Shown one piece after another: positions 43,930 to 58,570 of a stretch of DNA of 64,000 nt. The stretch covers positions 2,853,324 to 2,917,323 of the forward strand of contig JABAKD010000009.1 of assembly GCA_012845835.1 (NCBI GenBank). Direction: 5' to 3'. Each line of letters opens with the position of its first letter. Positions within the stretch are counted from its first letter, which is position 1. The notes below the pieces were generated by a model. The model was not told the origin of the DNA. It ran no database searches and saw only the letters and a program-made list of their open reading frames with translations. The translations under genes were made by a program, and so were the position numbers. This DNA comes from Undaria pinnatifida. Lineage: Eukaryota; Sar; Phaeophyceae; Laminariales; Alariaceae.

Positions 43930-46900
43930 ACTTCGGCTGCAGGCTTCACTTATCCAATAAACGAGGAGCACGGGTGTGATTACGTCGCTGCCAGCGCAAA
44001 ACATTGGAAGCAAAATTTCTTAAACAGGTCAATCCAAACGCATAACTTGTGCGTGATAGTACTTGATGTTTACATCTACATATGTACAGAAAAAAGGCAA
44101 GAGCTCTACCTGCCAGTTCAGATGGGCCAACTTGGAACGACTACGCTCGCTTCTTTGGGCCTCCTCCCTCCGTGTTTCCCCCTCTCTACGCCGGCTTTCC
44201 TGATTTCTTTTCCTACGCGATTTCTAGATTATCTTAGTTGCCGACCTGGCGTGTTCGTGGTTCGCCTCTGCTCGATTTCTATCGCTGCTGGACGAGGTTT
44301 CACACGCGCCCCCGCTGTGCCCCCATCCCCCCATCCAGCCGGCATCACCTCACCCCACGGCCGGTTGCGCCGTCCTTACAACAGGTATCACCCCCCTTAC
44401 TGCGGACTGCGCTTCTGCTGTACCTGGCATCACCCATTCCACAGCCAGTTCGGCCCCTGGTAGAGCCCGTGTCTCCCACTAAAGCGAGCTGTGCCCCCCC
44501 CCCTACATCTGCCATCTCTGCCTCAAACGCGTGCTGCCCTCCCCAACAACAGGCGTCACTCCCCCAACAGCATGCTGCGCTTCCCCTTCAATCTCCGTCA
44601 TTCCCTTGATTAATGGTGGTGCTTCACTGACTTTAACATCTTTATCAACTTCAACGTAGAAAAATGCAATTGCTGGCTTGATGTCATAGCGAATACTCGA
44701 GACGTATGTAGCTGGTCCATGATGTGGTTGAGGTCTCGGTGGTCATGTGCGTAATATAGGCTTTGGTGCCGGTGTTGATGAGCTGGTGATGTGTTGTATT
44801 GCGGGTGCCGATGATGGCCTGCCGCCAGGTGCAAAAATGGCCGGTAAGACGCTATCGGCACTCGTAGCTACGTTTCGTTTCCTCAGCGGGTGCTTGACAC
44901 AGCAGTGAGGAATCATCTTGTGTTGTTTGGGGGCGTAGATGACTTTGTTGTACTCAATAAAGTGGTGATCTCTGTTGTAGATGGCGATACTCCTTGTAGT
45001 GGCAGGCACTGCTATTGTCCGTGTAGTCGTGGGTGCTCTGGTTGCAGATGGTTTTGAGATGGACGAGAAGTACTCGTGCAGACGCAACTAAGGCAAGTGC
45101 TGCTGGTGTTGGCGTTAACTCGATGTTGGAGTAGGTGCAGCTGGGCGGTATGAAACTTTGAATATGATCTTGACGTGTGGTCGATGGTGTTGGCGGAATC
45201 GACCAAGGCGGAAGTAACTGTGGGTACCGTGTGTATCATCTCCCCCCAGTGAACCGTTGCTGTGCGTTGTATGTCCTTGCTTTAATGGTGGCATAGACAA
45301 TACTCGTGTGCAAGGGAAGCTAATTGCATCATTCATTTATTGCGTGCAAACCATGTGGAACTCGATCACCTGACTCGGCAGTGTTATCAGGTGGCAGATG
45401 CACTACATAAAGCGCGCCCCCTCGTATTGAACAAAAGCCCGACATTACGCTTGATGCTGAGAGTATTATGTCTTGGGAGCCTGACTACGTGCCTTCCGCA
45501 TGCAAGCGTGGAGTATTTGCTGGATGAAAATCCCCCGCTCGTTCGAGTTTTACACTGCAAGAGCGTGAAATCGTTGAAAACAGTTGCTAGGGACGAATGC
45601 CCCGTATAGGCGTAGAAGCCCCGTCAAGGCAGGGAGTGCATTCCTTGATGCAGCGGAGTAGCCGATTCGTCAACAACTTAACTGCCTGTTGCGGCCCATT
45701 AAGATCTACTCGTCATATTATTTCCAGTAGGAAGAAAAGCTCATTTTACGTATTTCAGGCGCGATAGGGGGAAGATACGGTGTGCATATCGACTTTGACG
45801 CGTCACTATCGTGACGCCGCACTCATTACCTGCTACACACGCTTGACAGCGCAAGCAAACCGCTTACCCTTCTTCGCGCGGAATAACGTGTGACAACCGT
45901 CTCCTTTTTCGGCCATCCCGGATGATGTACTTGGCTTACTTATATATTCGAGATCATGATGTCGAGACTGATCTTTATTTCCGAAGAACATATATTCCCC
46001 GCACTGAAGAAAGTGGATGCCGTTCTTGGACTTTGTTGAAAAAAACGGCAATTTCAGCGGGACGCCGTTGCATGGTGCCAGTCGAGAGTTAGGAAAAACG
46101 CGACAATGCTTCAAAATATGAAGGAATTTTCTGTACCGAGGGTCGGACTCTGTGAGAGAAGGGCTGCAGAGGTGGCACTGATATGTCTGTTAAGATCACC
46201 TGTAAAAAGGGAAAAATAATCTGCGGTTTGAATGTGGCGGTTCTGTGGCTGAAACATGCAAGGAAAGAAGAGGAGAAAAGCAATAATGACTGGAGAAAAT
46301 AGAACGAAGAAAAATGAGAGGAGTGATCGGCGTGGGGGATACCTTGACCTGATCACGGGGCATGCCCAAGCTACGGGCAGGTGGTGTACTCTACGGCAGC
46401 CCGTCATGTTCCGTGCAACGTTCAATGTTGCTTTCTCGGCAATGCACTACGTAACGTTCTCTGAATTTTTCTTCTGATAGTTATACCGGGTAAGCGGATT
46501 ACCCTGTACTTTACCATCAACTCCCCCCCCATACAAGTATGTTGATTGTCATCGAGTGTGCCGGTTGGAGAGAACAAGCTCCTATGTAGTACACCGCGTT
46601 TTGCATTCATCCGCATCTAGTAATAGAACTGTGATGCTCAGTGTACTGAAGCCAGTGACAAAGGCCATTTTTTATTCAGTCGGATTGTCAGTCGAAAACG
46701 GCCTTCTTTGACGGAAGCCCAAATCGAGCATTCTTACACAGTCGAAAAAGGGTTTTTGCGACTCAACTTTTTTCTACTGAGAATACCGACTGGCGGATCC
46801 AGTCGACAAACTCGAATTTGTATACAGTCAAAAAACCTTGTCAAAAATGTTTTACACGTGTTTTTCGAACCGATCGCATCGTTCATCCCACCACCAGACA

Positions 46901-47451
46901 CACCCACACGGCCACACGGCCACACACCAATACCAGGTACCACACTGCCGTATCATAGAAAGCGCTGACGCTGGCGTGGCTATGACTGCTGTGGCGTCTC
47001 GCAGCACGTAAGCGTGGCGCATCCCTAGTGCCGCTCACCAGCAGCGTGTATCACACGACGGCAGCAGCGCGCGGCGTTGGTCCCATGCTGCCAACAACGG
47101 CTACGCCTGTGTAGCTTTTGCGGCTCTCGGCTGAGTGCAACTCCACGAACGTAGCTTTGGCGGCTCTTGGCTTAGCCCAAAGCCACCAACTCTCTGGGAA
47201 GAGGGCTCGTCGAACTGTTCCGCGTAGAAGCGCATAGCGCAGAGCTGCCAACCGATTACGACTGCTGTACAGCCGTACTCCCTAACACCAACCGCCTCTA
47301 GGAAGAGCACAAAAACTAAAAATATGAATCGACCCGTTGACGATATGAAGAAGGATCAGAAGATTTTAGGAAGAACGTTCAGTCGAAAAAGGCTGTTATC
47401 GACTGGGGGAATTTGACTGTGAAAGGAATGACCCAAGGATCAACATTATAA

Positions 47452-48551
47452 CTCTGCAGAGTCCATATTCTGGTAGAGTTGCTGCGTAAGGCGTTAATAG
47501 GGCCTGACACGCTATCAGCTGGCGGTTCATCGCTGAGGCTGTTTTGGGACTTGGCTTGTGCAGGGTTGCTGTTTTCGTTTCCGGGTGGCCGTTTGGCTCA
47601 AGTATACAATTCGTCTAGGTATGGTTTAGGGTTCTCAACAATGCACGCCCAATTGCGCGTTCGACGCGTTGTGTTACAAGGCTTAGTTTGGGTAAGCTAT
47701 TAGTTTGCCTTTTGCAGGTGGTCAAACGGACTAATACCCCACTAATACGTCAAGAAGCGGCTTTGTCGGCAGGACCATGTTTTGTTTGGGTGGTGAGTTC
47801 AAATTCCCCAACCACCATAATTTTGTGTTCAGGCTTTCTCCATGTCGAACGTAAAAAATACTCTGCCCGGTTTTACCAGGAAATGAAATGCCTTGGACAA
47901 TTGACGGGTCCGCCCCTGTATCCGGCCGATCTGCTAACCCGCCATTTCAGGGGGGGACGTTCACTTCATAAAATAATATTTCTGAACGGCGCATGTCATT
48001 AAAACCCCACGGTATTCGGAACACCGTATTTCGTGTACGGAACCCATGGGTACCTCTGTTGGTCGGGTTGTACTATAATCATCCTCTTTATATTATTGGT
48101 TAACGTAAAGGGCACCTCACGTGACAAGGCTTAGAAAAACGAAACATTAACGCGTTGAACACGCTTACCTTACTGTAGGAGTTGCAAGTTTCAGAGTTTT
48201 CTATTAGAGTGCTCCGCGGATGAGAAACTATCTAAAGTCTTCGGATCCAATGTGGACAAATGTGAGGCCACGGAATGGATGTTATTTGTTTTTTCATTTT
48301 ACCTGTCGGATACTCATAGCAAGGCACTCTCGCAAGCGATACCTTTTCTCATCGGCAAGAAAAACTATTTCGAAGCGCATTTGGAGTCAGCTATTATACG
48401 TAACTCGGTACCAAACATGTGGGTAACCCTGTCACCGTATCCTGAGTATGTGCAGTCCACCATGGCGTCGTCTGGACAACCAGCTAACGGAAACCTACAT
48501 CAATCATGGTTTCAATTGATCTTCGAAAGATGCGCGATAAAAATTGTATAG
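47452..48551 (+). pseudogene. Candidate split gene across the unit 2/3 junction
   Basis: As at 58571-59668, but the A-rich run at the junction (AAAATAATA) puts the second block out of frame near 48,000. The 26-nt candidate intron lies at 47692-47717. Confidence 0.28.
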
Positions 48552-50316
48552 CTGGCACTGTTACAAGCCACAGAACGTTTTGGCCGCATCCCAGGAGACA
48601 CGGTGGAGGTGTACCATATTTGTATATGTATATATACTTATTTCCTCATCAATGTGAGCTGGACCACCAAGGTGCATTTTGCATTCCGTGTTTCGGCGGC
48701 CACCGTGCATGATTGTTATTCAGTTTGATCGTATTGTACGTGGTTGAAAACACTAAGCCCGCATCAGGAGAATGATCGCAACGCGAAGCGTTAATATGGT
48801 AGGCCACCCTCGAGAAAATTCAAAAAGTGTCCTCAGAGTGGTCTGGGGAGTGGCCACCAAAGGGAACAAAGTGTCTCGTTGCCGCTGTAATCTGTAAGCA
48901 AGAAGGCGGGAACACGATGCCAGAGTCCGTCTTACGAGACGTTTTCGGAAAGAGGAACTTCACCCTTGATGCGACTCGCCGATCACGTCACGGCACCTAG
49001 CCCTTGGTGAAATCAGTGTTTGCCAGGTTGAAACCCTACGTGCTCCGTCCCAGCATAGTAGGGATGTGAGGGTCTATGGGGTATATGAACACGGCCATGC
49101 ACAACTGAGTACCCCCCACCCCCCTACGCCAACCCCCGCAGGTGCCATTTCCGCTTCTTCCAGCTGTTCTCTTCATGTGGACGGAAACACTCACTTTTAC
49201 GCCAACGTCGCCGAGGATGACGGAGGTATGTTTAACGTGAGCCATCTAAAGGCACCCGCTCTCTATAAGGAGCCTTTCAGAAATATTAAGGTTGGGTTTA
49301 CTGTACCTGCGAGGGTACACTATATTTAATTGTGGTATACGATATACTCTAGCTTTCACAGCAAAGTTTGGGCCGTCTAAAACAGTCATGTAGAATTCAT
49401 CCCAGTAGCAGCGTAAGTAACGGTCGCCTGGGCATGTGTGTCGCGAAACCGCTTTAAAAAAGATAGTATTATAGTTGCTCACATATGTCTCTGACATGGT
49501 GAAAACCCACGATGTAAGACCGTCTACCTCACCTGCAGCCGTCGACCGGTAATCGACGCCTTCTGGAGTAACCATCAATAGTTGTTAGGCGTACGGTTAG
49601 GTTTACCACTTATTTACACCCAAATCAAAACCTCCATGTTGATGGTCTGTTAACTGTGGTTGATATCTTGAGCAATACTAAACGAGATAACCAAACCACA
49701 GCTAGACCTTCGCCAAAATCAGGTGATGTGTGTCAGTGGCTAATACACACAGTAGACACCGTCAAAAGACGCAGGTACTCGTAGTACAGAGCTCAAGAAA
49801 CTATTTATACGTCCCCTCAAGATCTGGCAAACGGCGTAAGGGAACAACTACTCGGGAGTCGTTCGGCAGCAAACCTGAGCGCTTCCCGGCATGAGCAGGC
49901 TTAAGCAGTACGTGTTGCGCGGTGTTTGGTGTGTCGTGTTAGCTCCACGTCTGTGCGCCAGATGTTAAAGCGGCATTGCTTTAGGCTCAGCCCATTCCCT
50001 TGCGACCCGCATTGACAATACGCCCAAGGGTAGGTCTTACAAGAAACAGAATGCTTGTGCATAATGTGAACAATTAACAAAAATTGAGCACGTAGGCAGA
50101 ACGCTCTCGGGAGGGGCAGTCATGGGCGTATTGCAGTAGTGTACCTCGGTAGTACCGGTATGAGCAAGCTGGAGACACCGGCACTATAGCGTCAACCTCT
50201 ACTTCTCAGAATATTGACCCTACTCGTTGTTTCCATCTATGCCGAGGGACTTCACAAGCACTGTGGGAGGGCACCGACACCCTTTTTCACCATGAGTAGG
50301 GACACCTCCGCTGGAT

Positions 50317-51883
50317 ATCAAACGTAGCAGAACTGTGCATGCGAGAAGCGTACAGGCTGCCCTTTGCGCGTGTTGGAGAGCCGGCTGTGAAAACTCGGGC
50401 CGAAACTATTTTGCTCATACCTATCTGCAACTTCCGTTCAATCGTATTCATTTTGTACACAACATGTCATCACGCACGGAAACATATCGTTTGTTAGTAA
50501 GGAACGTTCGTCTGGCTTGGCCTCCGAAGCTTTGTTTGTATACCGCCGTGTTCGTATCACGGGACAGTTCAGCGGCCATGGAAAGGTTAGATACAATTCG
50601 TTATTATAGGAGTTTCTTCAACCCTAACTACGTGTCGACGTACTCCTGTGGAATAAACAGGAAGGTCCATGGCCGATGGCATGATTTTTTTCCGTGTCAT
50701 AACGAACGAACTTTTGCATTGTAGACAAGACGCTTTCCGAGACGATGAAGGGGAAGTCCACGGAGCCGATACCACCGGGCCCGCGGCCGCAAGCCGGAGC
50801 GAATTAATCGAATATGATAAGTTGCGCCTTCAGCCGAAACGTGACCTATTTGATTTTGGGAGGCCGGTGAACACTGTATTCCGTGTTGGTGCGGGAATGA
50901 ACACGACATGAATGGGAGATCATACAGCAACAGGAAGAAACGCGACCGCCTGGTACTGGCGGAGTCCATTCTGCATGTTGGGGAAGCCAAACGTGCGGAG
51001 GTTTCAGTCGGTGGCTGGCTGAAGCCGGACGTCAACTTGATGATAGAGGCAGATAGGCCGCTTAGGTTGGGAGGTGATATTGTTACCTTCGAGGATATGC
51101 GATATATTCTTGTTGCCTACTCGCAGTACAATCAAGCACATTCGTATCACAAACCCTAGACGGAGTCGACTGCGAGGTCGCGAGGCCGCGAAAGCTCGAA
51201 GGCTCGGCGATCCAAATGATGTTTCGCTATGACGTGTACGATGGCGAGGCCTTCGTCGCTCTCGCCCGGGAAGAGCTAACCAACGAACTTGAAATGCTTG
51301 CTGTCGTTGGTGTTTACCTGACGTGTGATGAAGGACTTTTGCCGCTAAATGTCCCGTGTGCGAAGAAGATAGATGCGAGCTGTGTCCCATAGACCGCAGG
51401 GTTCTCATGCCAAAGGCTGACCTGCGGAAATGCCTTTCTGACGGCGGACTCGCGGAGGCAGTGGAGACTACCGGTCGTCGTTACAACCTTAAAAATGACA
51501 AAGTCCTGGGCGAGGCGACAGCGTCGGCAATTAAGCCAACCATGTACCGCCCCAAGTTGGAAAGGAGGATGCGATTAGATCTCGAAACGCATCGTCCTGG
51601 CGCACTGTTGAGCATAATTGCCAAGCGGAAACAGGGCCAACCTGTACTTGAGGAAAAAGACCCTGCATGCCGTCAGACGGCAAAGCGTCGTGGAGCTTTG
51701 GTCGGTGCCGGCCGGGGAGACCAAACTACGGTGAAGTGCTGGTATCGAGAACAGTTCACGCGAGAGCGCCAAGCCCATTGGTGTAAAATCAAAGCGAAAC
51801 CATCAATACGACAACAACGAACGTTTGGGGAGTGGCATGAAAGATCAGAAACAGTGAGACTGCACTCAAAATCTGAGGTTTAG
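50317..51883 (+). pseudogene. Unrecognised coding-like region, unit 3 copy
   Basis: Same blocks as 39190-40755. Extra bases near 51,700 join the PTMYRPKLERR block to the CWYREQFTRERQAHW block in one 175-codon frame (51356-51883). Either this is the true ancestral frame or a consensus indel created it. Confidence 0.28.
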
Positions 51884-52356
51884 ATTCAGAGTTTTTCTGA
51901 TTAGAGTTTGAAGGAATGATGTGTACCGAGTCTCTGAGTCTGTGAGAAGAGTTTCAGAGGTGGAACCGAAGTGTCAGTTATTATTGTCAGTTAAATCACC
52001 TGTGAAGAAGAGAAAATGATATAGTTGCAAAAGTAGCGCTTATGTTGCCAAAACAAAAAGTTATTAGAGAGAGAAGAGTAACAGTTGAAAAGAAGGAGAG
52101 AGGAGAAAAGAGGGGTGCCTTGGCCTGATCACTGAGCTATGCCAAGCTACGGGCGGATGTACTCTTCGGGAGCCCTTCCTTTTCCCTGGAACGTTTTATG
52201 TAGCGTCCTTGAAATGCTACAGGATAAGGAAGGTTCTCTGGAAGGTTCCTCTGATAGCTGTGGTGGTAAGCGGAGTACTCTGTACTATACGATCGATTAC
52301 AGGTAGGTTAGTTCTTACCTTGTATGCCGGCTAGATATAACAAATTCCTACCTTCT
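51861..52356. mobile_element. About 500-bp insertion, unit 3 copy
   Basis: Orthologous to 40733-41230. Confidence 0.6.
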
Positions 52357-54247
52357 TTTATGCATTTTTATTCATTGCGCATCTAAAAGTTTGATTGTCT
52401 TTTCGTTGAAGGATATGATTAGCAATCAAGTAGATACTATTAACTATGGACGGCAGGGCCCATATCCTATACGCCCCATTTGGTGAGAAATCAATAGGTA
52501 GAGGAACTTGATACACAAAGAACAGACATCGTGCACTCTATTTTGAACACAACGTATGAACGGCGATAATATGAAAGTGACCGATGCCACTTTACGGAAT
52601 CAAACACCAATCAAACTATATATTTCATATGTAGTTTGGACAGCTGAGATGTGGATGAAATGATGTCACACTAGTCATCGTGTAATTCCCTTCGAGGAAT
52701 ACCATAGTTAAGAAGCGCGAAGCAGTCTGTTGTGTGTTAAGGATACCCCCTTGAACAGTACCTAGAGTGACATGCAACCGATGAAAACTTAGAGATGAAG
52801 ACGGTGCAAAACTAAAGTGAAAATTAGTCCTACGGAGTAGATCGAGAGTACGATGATGAAAATGAGTGTAGTCGTATAACTAAAAGCTGTACTTGCGATG
52901 TTGTTTCAACGATCAGCGAGTCAACTCCTAGAAAAAAAAAAACGTCAGAAAAGTATCTGCCGCACGTTTGCTGCCTTCCCTAAATATAATTCGAGATCGA
53001 ATAAACAGGAATCGAAGAAAATCGAAATCATGGACTTATCATGTGTCAGCCCTATACTGCACTGTGCACACATACCACCTGTACAGAAGTTGTACGCTTA
53101 CCATACCACCAGTGCCATACTGCGCTATGCGTTTGACACTTGCAGTCTGCGACCGTAAGGTGCTCGCCTTCCTAAAAATAAAGTTGGAAGAAAAGTATAT
53201 GTTGTAGTTTACAGAACCCCCGAAATAAAAAGAAACCGGAAAATATGGACGAGACACGTAGTCCAGTGTCCCTTGTAAACGTGTACCACGTCAAGGTTTT
53301 GAGCCTGTATGTATGATACACGATACCCGATACACAATGGGACGAAAACTATACAGTAGTATCAATAAGCCACATACTGAAGTAAAATGGTACCTGGTAG
53401 ACAAAAATGAGTCAGTACAGCAAGTGAATGCATGTGTACGTACCAGGTGGTTCAACGAACTTGTATGATACTGCTTGTACTCACTGCTCGTACACACTGG
53501 TCGTACCCGTACGTACGAGTGTGTATAGAGCAGAGTCAATCAAAAAAAGAAGCTAAAGGGCAACATACACGGCTACTACAGGGGAGCAAACACCGACCCC
53601 GCCAAAATAGAGAATATGAAAAATGTTCAAAGAAAGACCCGTAGCTCGATGTTCTCTCCTGCGTGAGCCTTCTGCGTTTTACATGAAGTACTGACGATCT
53701 TCGGGTCTGTGTTGATGCTTAGAGATGCTGAATGGCGTGCTCTTGCGTAAAGGTATGCTTTGACTTTATGAAGTGCTGCCGCTGCTGGTGAGTGAGTGAT
53801 GATCAGTGTACACCTGATTTTGATGACCATGAAGATGTGCGGCAGCTCAGCTGGCGACGCTGTCACGAACATTTGATGACCCAACCGTAAACTAAATCGA
53901 TAGCAGATTGCACCTTTGCACCGCAGTGAAAAAACGCCACGGCGGCAATTTTCTAAGAGTAACGCATTGGGGCGAAGATTAGAAGAGCAAGAAGAAAATA
54001 CAAGTCCTTTGTTCGGCGTTTCTTTACGGGGCTGAAATCGCTCCACAGGGCTGTCATGCGGGGGACTGTTTCTGCATCGGCGTAGGAGCGGACTACTACA
54101 CGAGCAATGTAGCCGACACCGAACTAGGGACTGGAATGCCGGCAACAAAAACATGGAAGGATGGATTTATTTTTTGATAGATGAACGCCGTGATGAAGGT
54201 ATATTTCTACACAATATTATCCAGAAAATTTCTTATTTTGACAAAAC

Positions 54248-54418
54248 ATGAGCCTGGCTTTTTATTTGTTGCTGATTTTCATTGTTACTGCACTAGCGTC
54301 AACAGGTTTTCCCTTGTTTCCTGTAGGGATTTTTTTCCTTGATATGAAACTCGTGATGTTTGTGCTCGACCTATGCACGAAACCTATCAATCCATTTTGT
54401 TCGATTACGGTCATATAA
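54248..54418 (+). pseudogene. Signal-peptide-like small ORF, unit 3 copy, frameshifted
   Basis: Identical to the unit 2 start, but one A is missing at about 54,413, giving an early TAA. The change may be a consensus error. Confidence 0.2.
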
Positions 54419-54561
54419 AGGCACGGCACATTGTGCCTCGTCAAACGAAGAGATCAAACAGAGCCTGGCCCGCGCATGACGTTGTAACCGGGAAAAAAAG
54501 CACGAAGGCCTGTCTCCAAATTGTGATTGAGAGTTTCACAGTTGCGCGCAACTGATTGTAA

Positions 54562-54951
54562 ATGGTGTGTAAGCATTGTTGTGTTGTATACGAGAAACAA
54601 TATCTACTTGTTGACCCAGAAACTGCGTCTGCACCACGCAAGTTCGATGATAGAGATATTAAACACGTTCACGTGTGTACAGCGCATAGTCTACATGTAT
54701 ATATACATATGCTTGCGTACCTTTTTGTCACGAATATATTCATCCCCGCTTGTTATTTCGTCCTTCACTACTGCAAGCGTCGACGTGCGTTGTTGCGCAG
54801 ACACCGAACTGACCACTTGAAAATGTTTTCGAATCTAAACGAAAAGCATGACCCTTCCACCTCTGTTGGGAGGGTGGCGGGCGGGGAGGGGCGGAGTGGG
54901 CTTGTGTGTGGGGTGAAAAGGATAGTCAAAACTCATCAATGTCGTGCGTAA
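54562..54951 (+). CDS. ORF with CxxCC start, unit 3 copy
   Basis: First 100 residues as in unit 2. The C-terminus differs because of a one-base loss in the G-rich tract near 54,880. Confidence 0.15.
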   Translation: MVCKHCCVVYEKQYLLVDPETASAPRKFDDRDIKHVHVCTAHSLHVYIHMLAYLFVTNIFIPACYFVLHYCKRRRALLRRHRTDHLKMFSNLNEKHDPSTSVGRVAGGEGRSGLVCGVKRIVKTHQCRA

Positions 54952-57900
54952 TCTGTCGAATTTCGCCTTCAGTCACATCGCCTCGCGACACAAAACGGCA
55001 GACCTTCACCAGCATTATCATCGTCGAACCATCACTCCTACCAATCGTGAACTTCGGCTGCAGGCTTCACTTATCCAATAAACGAGGAGCACGGGTGTGA
55101 TTACGTCGCTGCCAGCGCAAAACATTGGAAGCAAAATTTCTTAAACAGGTCAATCCAAACGCATAACTTGTGCGTGATAGTACTTGATGTTTACATCTAC
55201 ATATGTACAGAAAAAAGGTGCTCTACACTCAAGAGCTCTACCTGCCAGTTCAGATGGGCCAACTTGGAACGACTACGCTCGCTTCTTTGGGCCTCCTCCC
55301 TCCGTGTTTCCCCCTCTACGCCGGCTTTCCTGATTTCTTTTCCTACGCGATTTCTAGATTATCTTAGTTGCCGACCTGGCGTGTTCGTGGTTCGCCTCTG
55401 CTCGATTTCTATCGCTGCTGGACGAGGTTTCACACGCGCCCCCGCTGTGCCCCCATCCCCCATCCAGCCGGCATCACCTCACCCCACGGCCGGTTGCGCC
55501 GTCCTTACAACAGGTATCACCCCCCTTACTGCGGACTGCGCTTCTGCTGTACCTGGCATCACCCATTCCACAGCCAGTTCGGCCCCTGGTAGAGAGCCCG
55601 TGTCTCCCACTAAAGCGAGCTGTGCCCCCCCCCCTACATCTGCCATCTCTGCCTCAAACGCGTGCTGCCCTCCCCAACAACAGGCGTCACTCCCCCAACC
55701 ATGCTGCGCTTCCCCTTCAATCTCCGTCATTCCCTTGATTAATGGTGGTGCTTCACTGACTTTAACATCTTTATCAACTTCAACGTAGAAAAATGCAATT
55801 GCTGGCTTGATGTCATAGCGAATACTCGAGACGTATGTAGCTGGTCCATGATGTGGTTGAGGTCTCGGTGGTCATGTGCGTAATATAGGCTTTGGTGCCG
55901 GTGTTGATGAGCTGGTGATGTGTTGTATTGCGGGTGCCGATGATGGCCTGCCGCCAGGTGCAAAAATGGCCGGTAAGACGCTATCGGCACTCGTAGCTAC
56001 GTTTCGTTTCCTCAGCGGGTGCTTGACACAGCAGTGAGGAATCATCTTGTGTTGTTTGGGGGCGTAGATGACTTTGTTGTACTCAATAAAGTGGTGATCT
56101 CTGTTGTAGATGGCGATACTCCTTGTAGTGGCAGGCACTGCTATTGTCCGTGTAGTCGTGGGTGCTCTGGTTGCAGATGGTTTTGAGATGGACGAGAAGT
56201 ACTCGTGCAGACGCAACTAAGGCAAGTGCTGCTGGTGTTGGCGTTTACTCATATGTTGGAGTAGGTGCAGCTGGGCGGTATGAAACTTTGAATATGATCT
56301 TGACGTGTGGTCGATGGTGTTGGCGGAATCGACCAAGGCGGAAGTAACTGTGGGTACCGTGTTTATCATCTCCCCCCAGTGAACCGTTGCTGTGCGTTGT
56401 ATGTCCTTGCTTTAATGGTGGCATAGACAATACTCGTGTGCAAGGGAAGCTAATTGCATCATTCATTTATTGCGTGCAAACCATGTGGAACTCGATCACC
56501 TGACTCGGCAGTGTTATCAGGTGGCAGATGCACTACATAAAGCGCGCCCCCTCGTATTGAACAAAAGCCCGACATTACGCTTGATGCTGAGAGTATTATG
56601 TCTTGGGAGCCTGACTACGTGCCTTCCGCATGCAAGCGTGGAGTATTTGCTGGATGAAAATCCCCCGCTCGTTCGAGTTTTACACTGCAAGAGCGTGAAA
56701 TCGTTGAAAACAGTTGCTAGGGACGAATGCCCCGTATAGGCGTAGAAGCCCCGTCAAGGCAGGGAGTGCATTCCTTGATGCAGCGGAGTAGCCGATTCGT
56801 CAACAACTTAACTGCCTGTTGCGGCCCATTAAGATCTACTCGTCATATTATTTCCAGTAGGAAGAAAAGCTCATTTTACGTATTTCAGGCGCGATAGGGG
56901 GAAGATACGGTGTGCATATCGACTTTGACGCGTCACTATCGTGACGCCGCACTCATTACCTGCTACACACGCTTGACAGCGCAAGCAAACCGCTTACCCT
57001 TCTTCGCGCGGAATAACGTGTGACAACCGTCTCCTTTTTCGGCCATCCCGGATGATGTACTTGGCTTACTTATATATTCGAGATCATGATGTCGAGACTG
57101 ATCTTTATTTCCGAAGAACATATATTCCCCGCACTGAAGAAAGTGGATGCCGTTCTTGGACTTTGTTGAAAAAAACGGCAATTTCAGCGGGACGCCGTTG
57201 CATGGTGCCAGTCGAGAGTTAGGAAAAACGCGACAATGCTTCAAAATATGAAGGAATTTTCTGTACCGAGGGTCGGACTCTGTGAGAGAAGGGCTGCAGA
57301 GGTGGCACTGATATGTCTGTTAAGATCACCTGTAAAAAGGGAAAAATAATCTGCGGTTAATGTGGCGGTTCTGTGGCTGAAACATGCAAGGAAAGAAAGG
57401 AGAAAAGCAATAATGACTGGAGAAAATAGAACGAAGAAAAATGAGAGGAGTGATCGGCGTGGGGGATACCTTGACCTGATCACGGGGCATGCCCAAGCTA
57501 CGGGCAGGTGGTGTACTCTACGGCAGCCCGTCATGTTCCGTGCAACGTTCAATGTTGCTTTCTCCGCAATGCACTACGTAACGTTCTCTGAATTTTTCTT
57601 CTGATAGTTATACCGGGTAAGCGGATTACCCTGTACTTCCATCAACTCCCCCCCCCCCATACAAGTATGTTGATTGTCATCGAGTGTGCCGGTTGGAGAG
57701 AACAAGCTCCTATGTAGTACACCGCGTTTTGCATTCATCCGCATCTAGTAATAGAACTGTGATGCTCAGTGTTCTGAAGCCAGTGACTAAGGCCATTTTT
57801 TATTCAGTCGGATTGTCAGTCGAAAACGGCCTTCTTTGACGGAAGCCCAAATCGAGCATTCTTACACAGTCGAAAAAGGGTTTTTGCGACTCAACTTTTT

Positions 57901-58570
57901 TCTACTGAGAATACCGACTGGCGGATCCAGTCGACAAACTCGAATTTGTATACAGTCAAAAAACCTTCAAAATGTTTTACACGTGTTTTTCGAACCGATC
58001 GCATCGTTCATCCCACCACCAGACACACCCACACGGCCACACGGCCACACACCATACCAGGTACCACACTGCCGTATCATAGAAAGCGCTGACGCTGGCG
58101 TGGCTATGACTGCTGTGGCGTCTCGCAGCACGTAGCGTGGCGCATCCTAGTGCCGCTCGCAGCAGCGTGTATCACACGACGGCAGCAGCGCGCGGCGTTG
58201 GTCCCATGCTGCCAACAACGGCTACGCCTGTGTAGCTTTTGCGGCTCTCGGCTGAGTGCAACTCCACGAACGTAGCTTTGGCGGCTCTTGGCTTAGCCCA
58301 AAGCCACCAACTCTCTGGGAAGAGGGCTCGTCGAACTGTTCCGCGTAGAAGCGCCAGCGCAGAGCTGCCAACCGATTACGACTGCTGTACAGCCGTACTC
58401 CCTAACACCAACCGCCTCTAGGAAGAGCACAAAAACTAAAAATAATGACGACCCGTTGACGATATGAAGAAGGATCAGAAGATTTTAGGAAGAACGTTCA
58501 GTCGAAAAAGGCTGTTATCGACTGGGGGAATTTGACTGTGAAAGGAATGACCCAAGGATCAACATTATAA

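Larger units (their letters stand above)
36848..47979 (+). repeat. Macrosatellite unit 2
   Basis: 11,132 bp. It carries the 500-bp insert at 40733-41230, lacks the SINE and TA-flanked element, and has a private ~15-bp deletion near 44,097. Confidence 0.95.

Noticed and set aside
36848-47979. rDNA repeat unit
   Set aside because: The 11-kb tandem arrangement suggested rDNA, but no conserved 18S, 5.8S, 28S or 5S words were seen on either strand.
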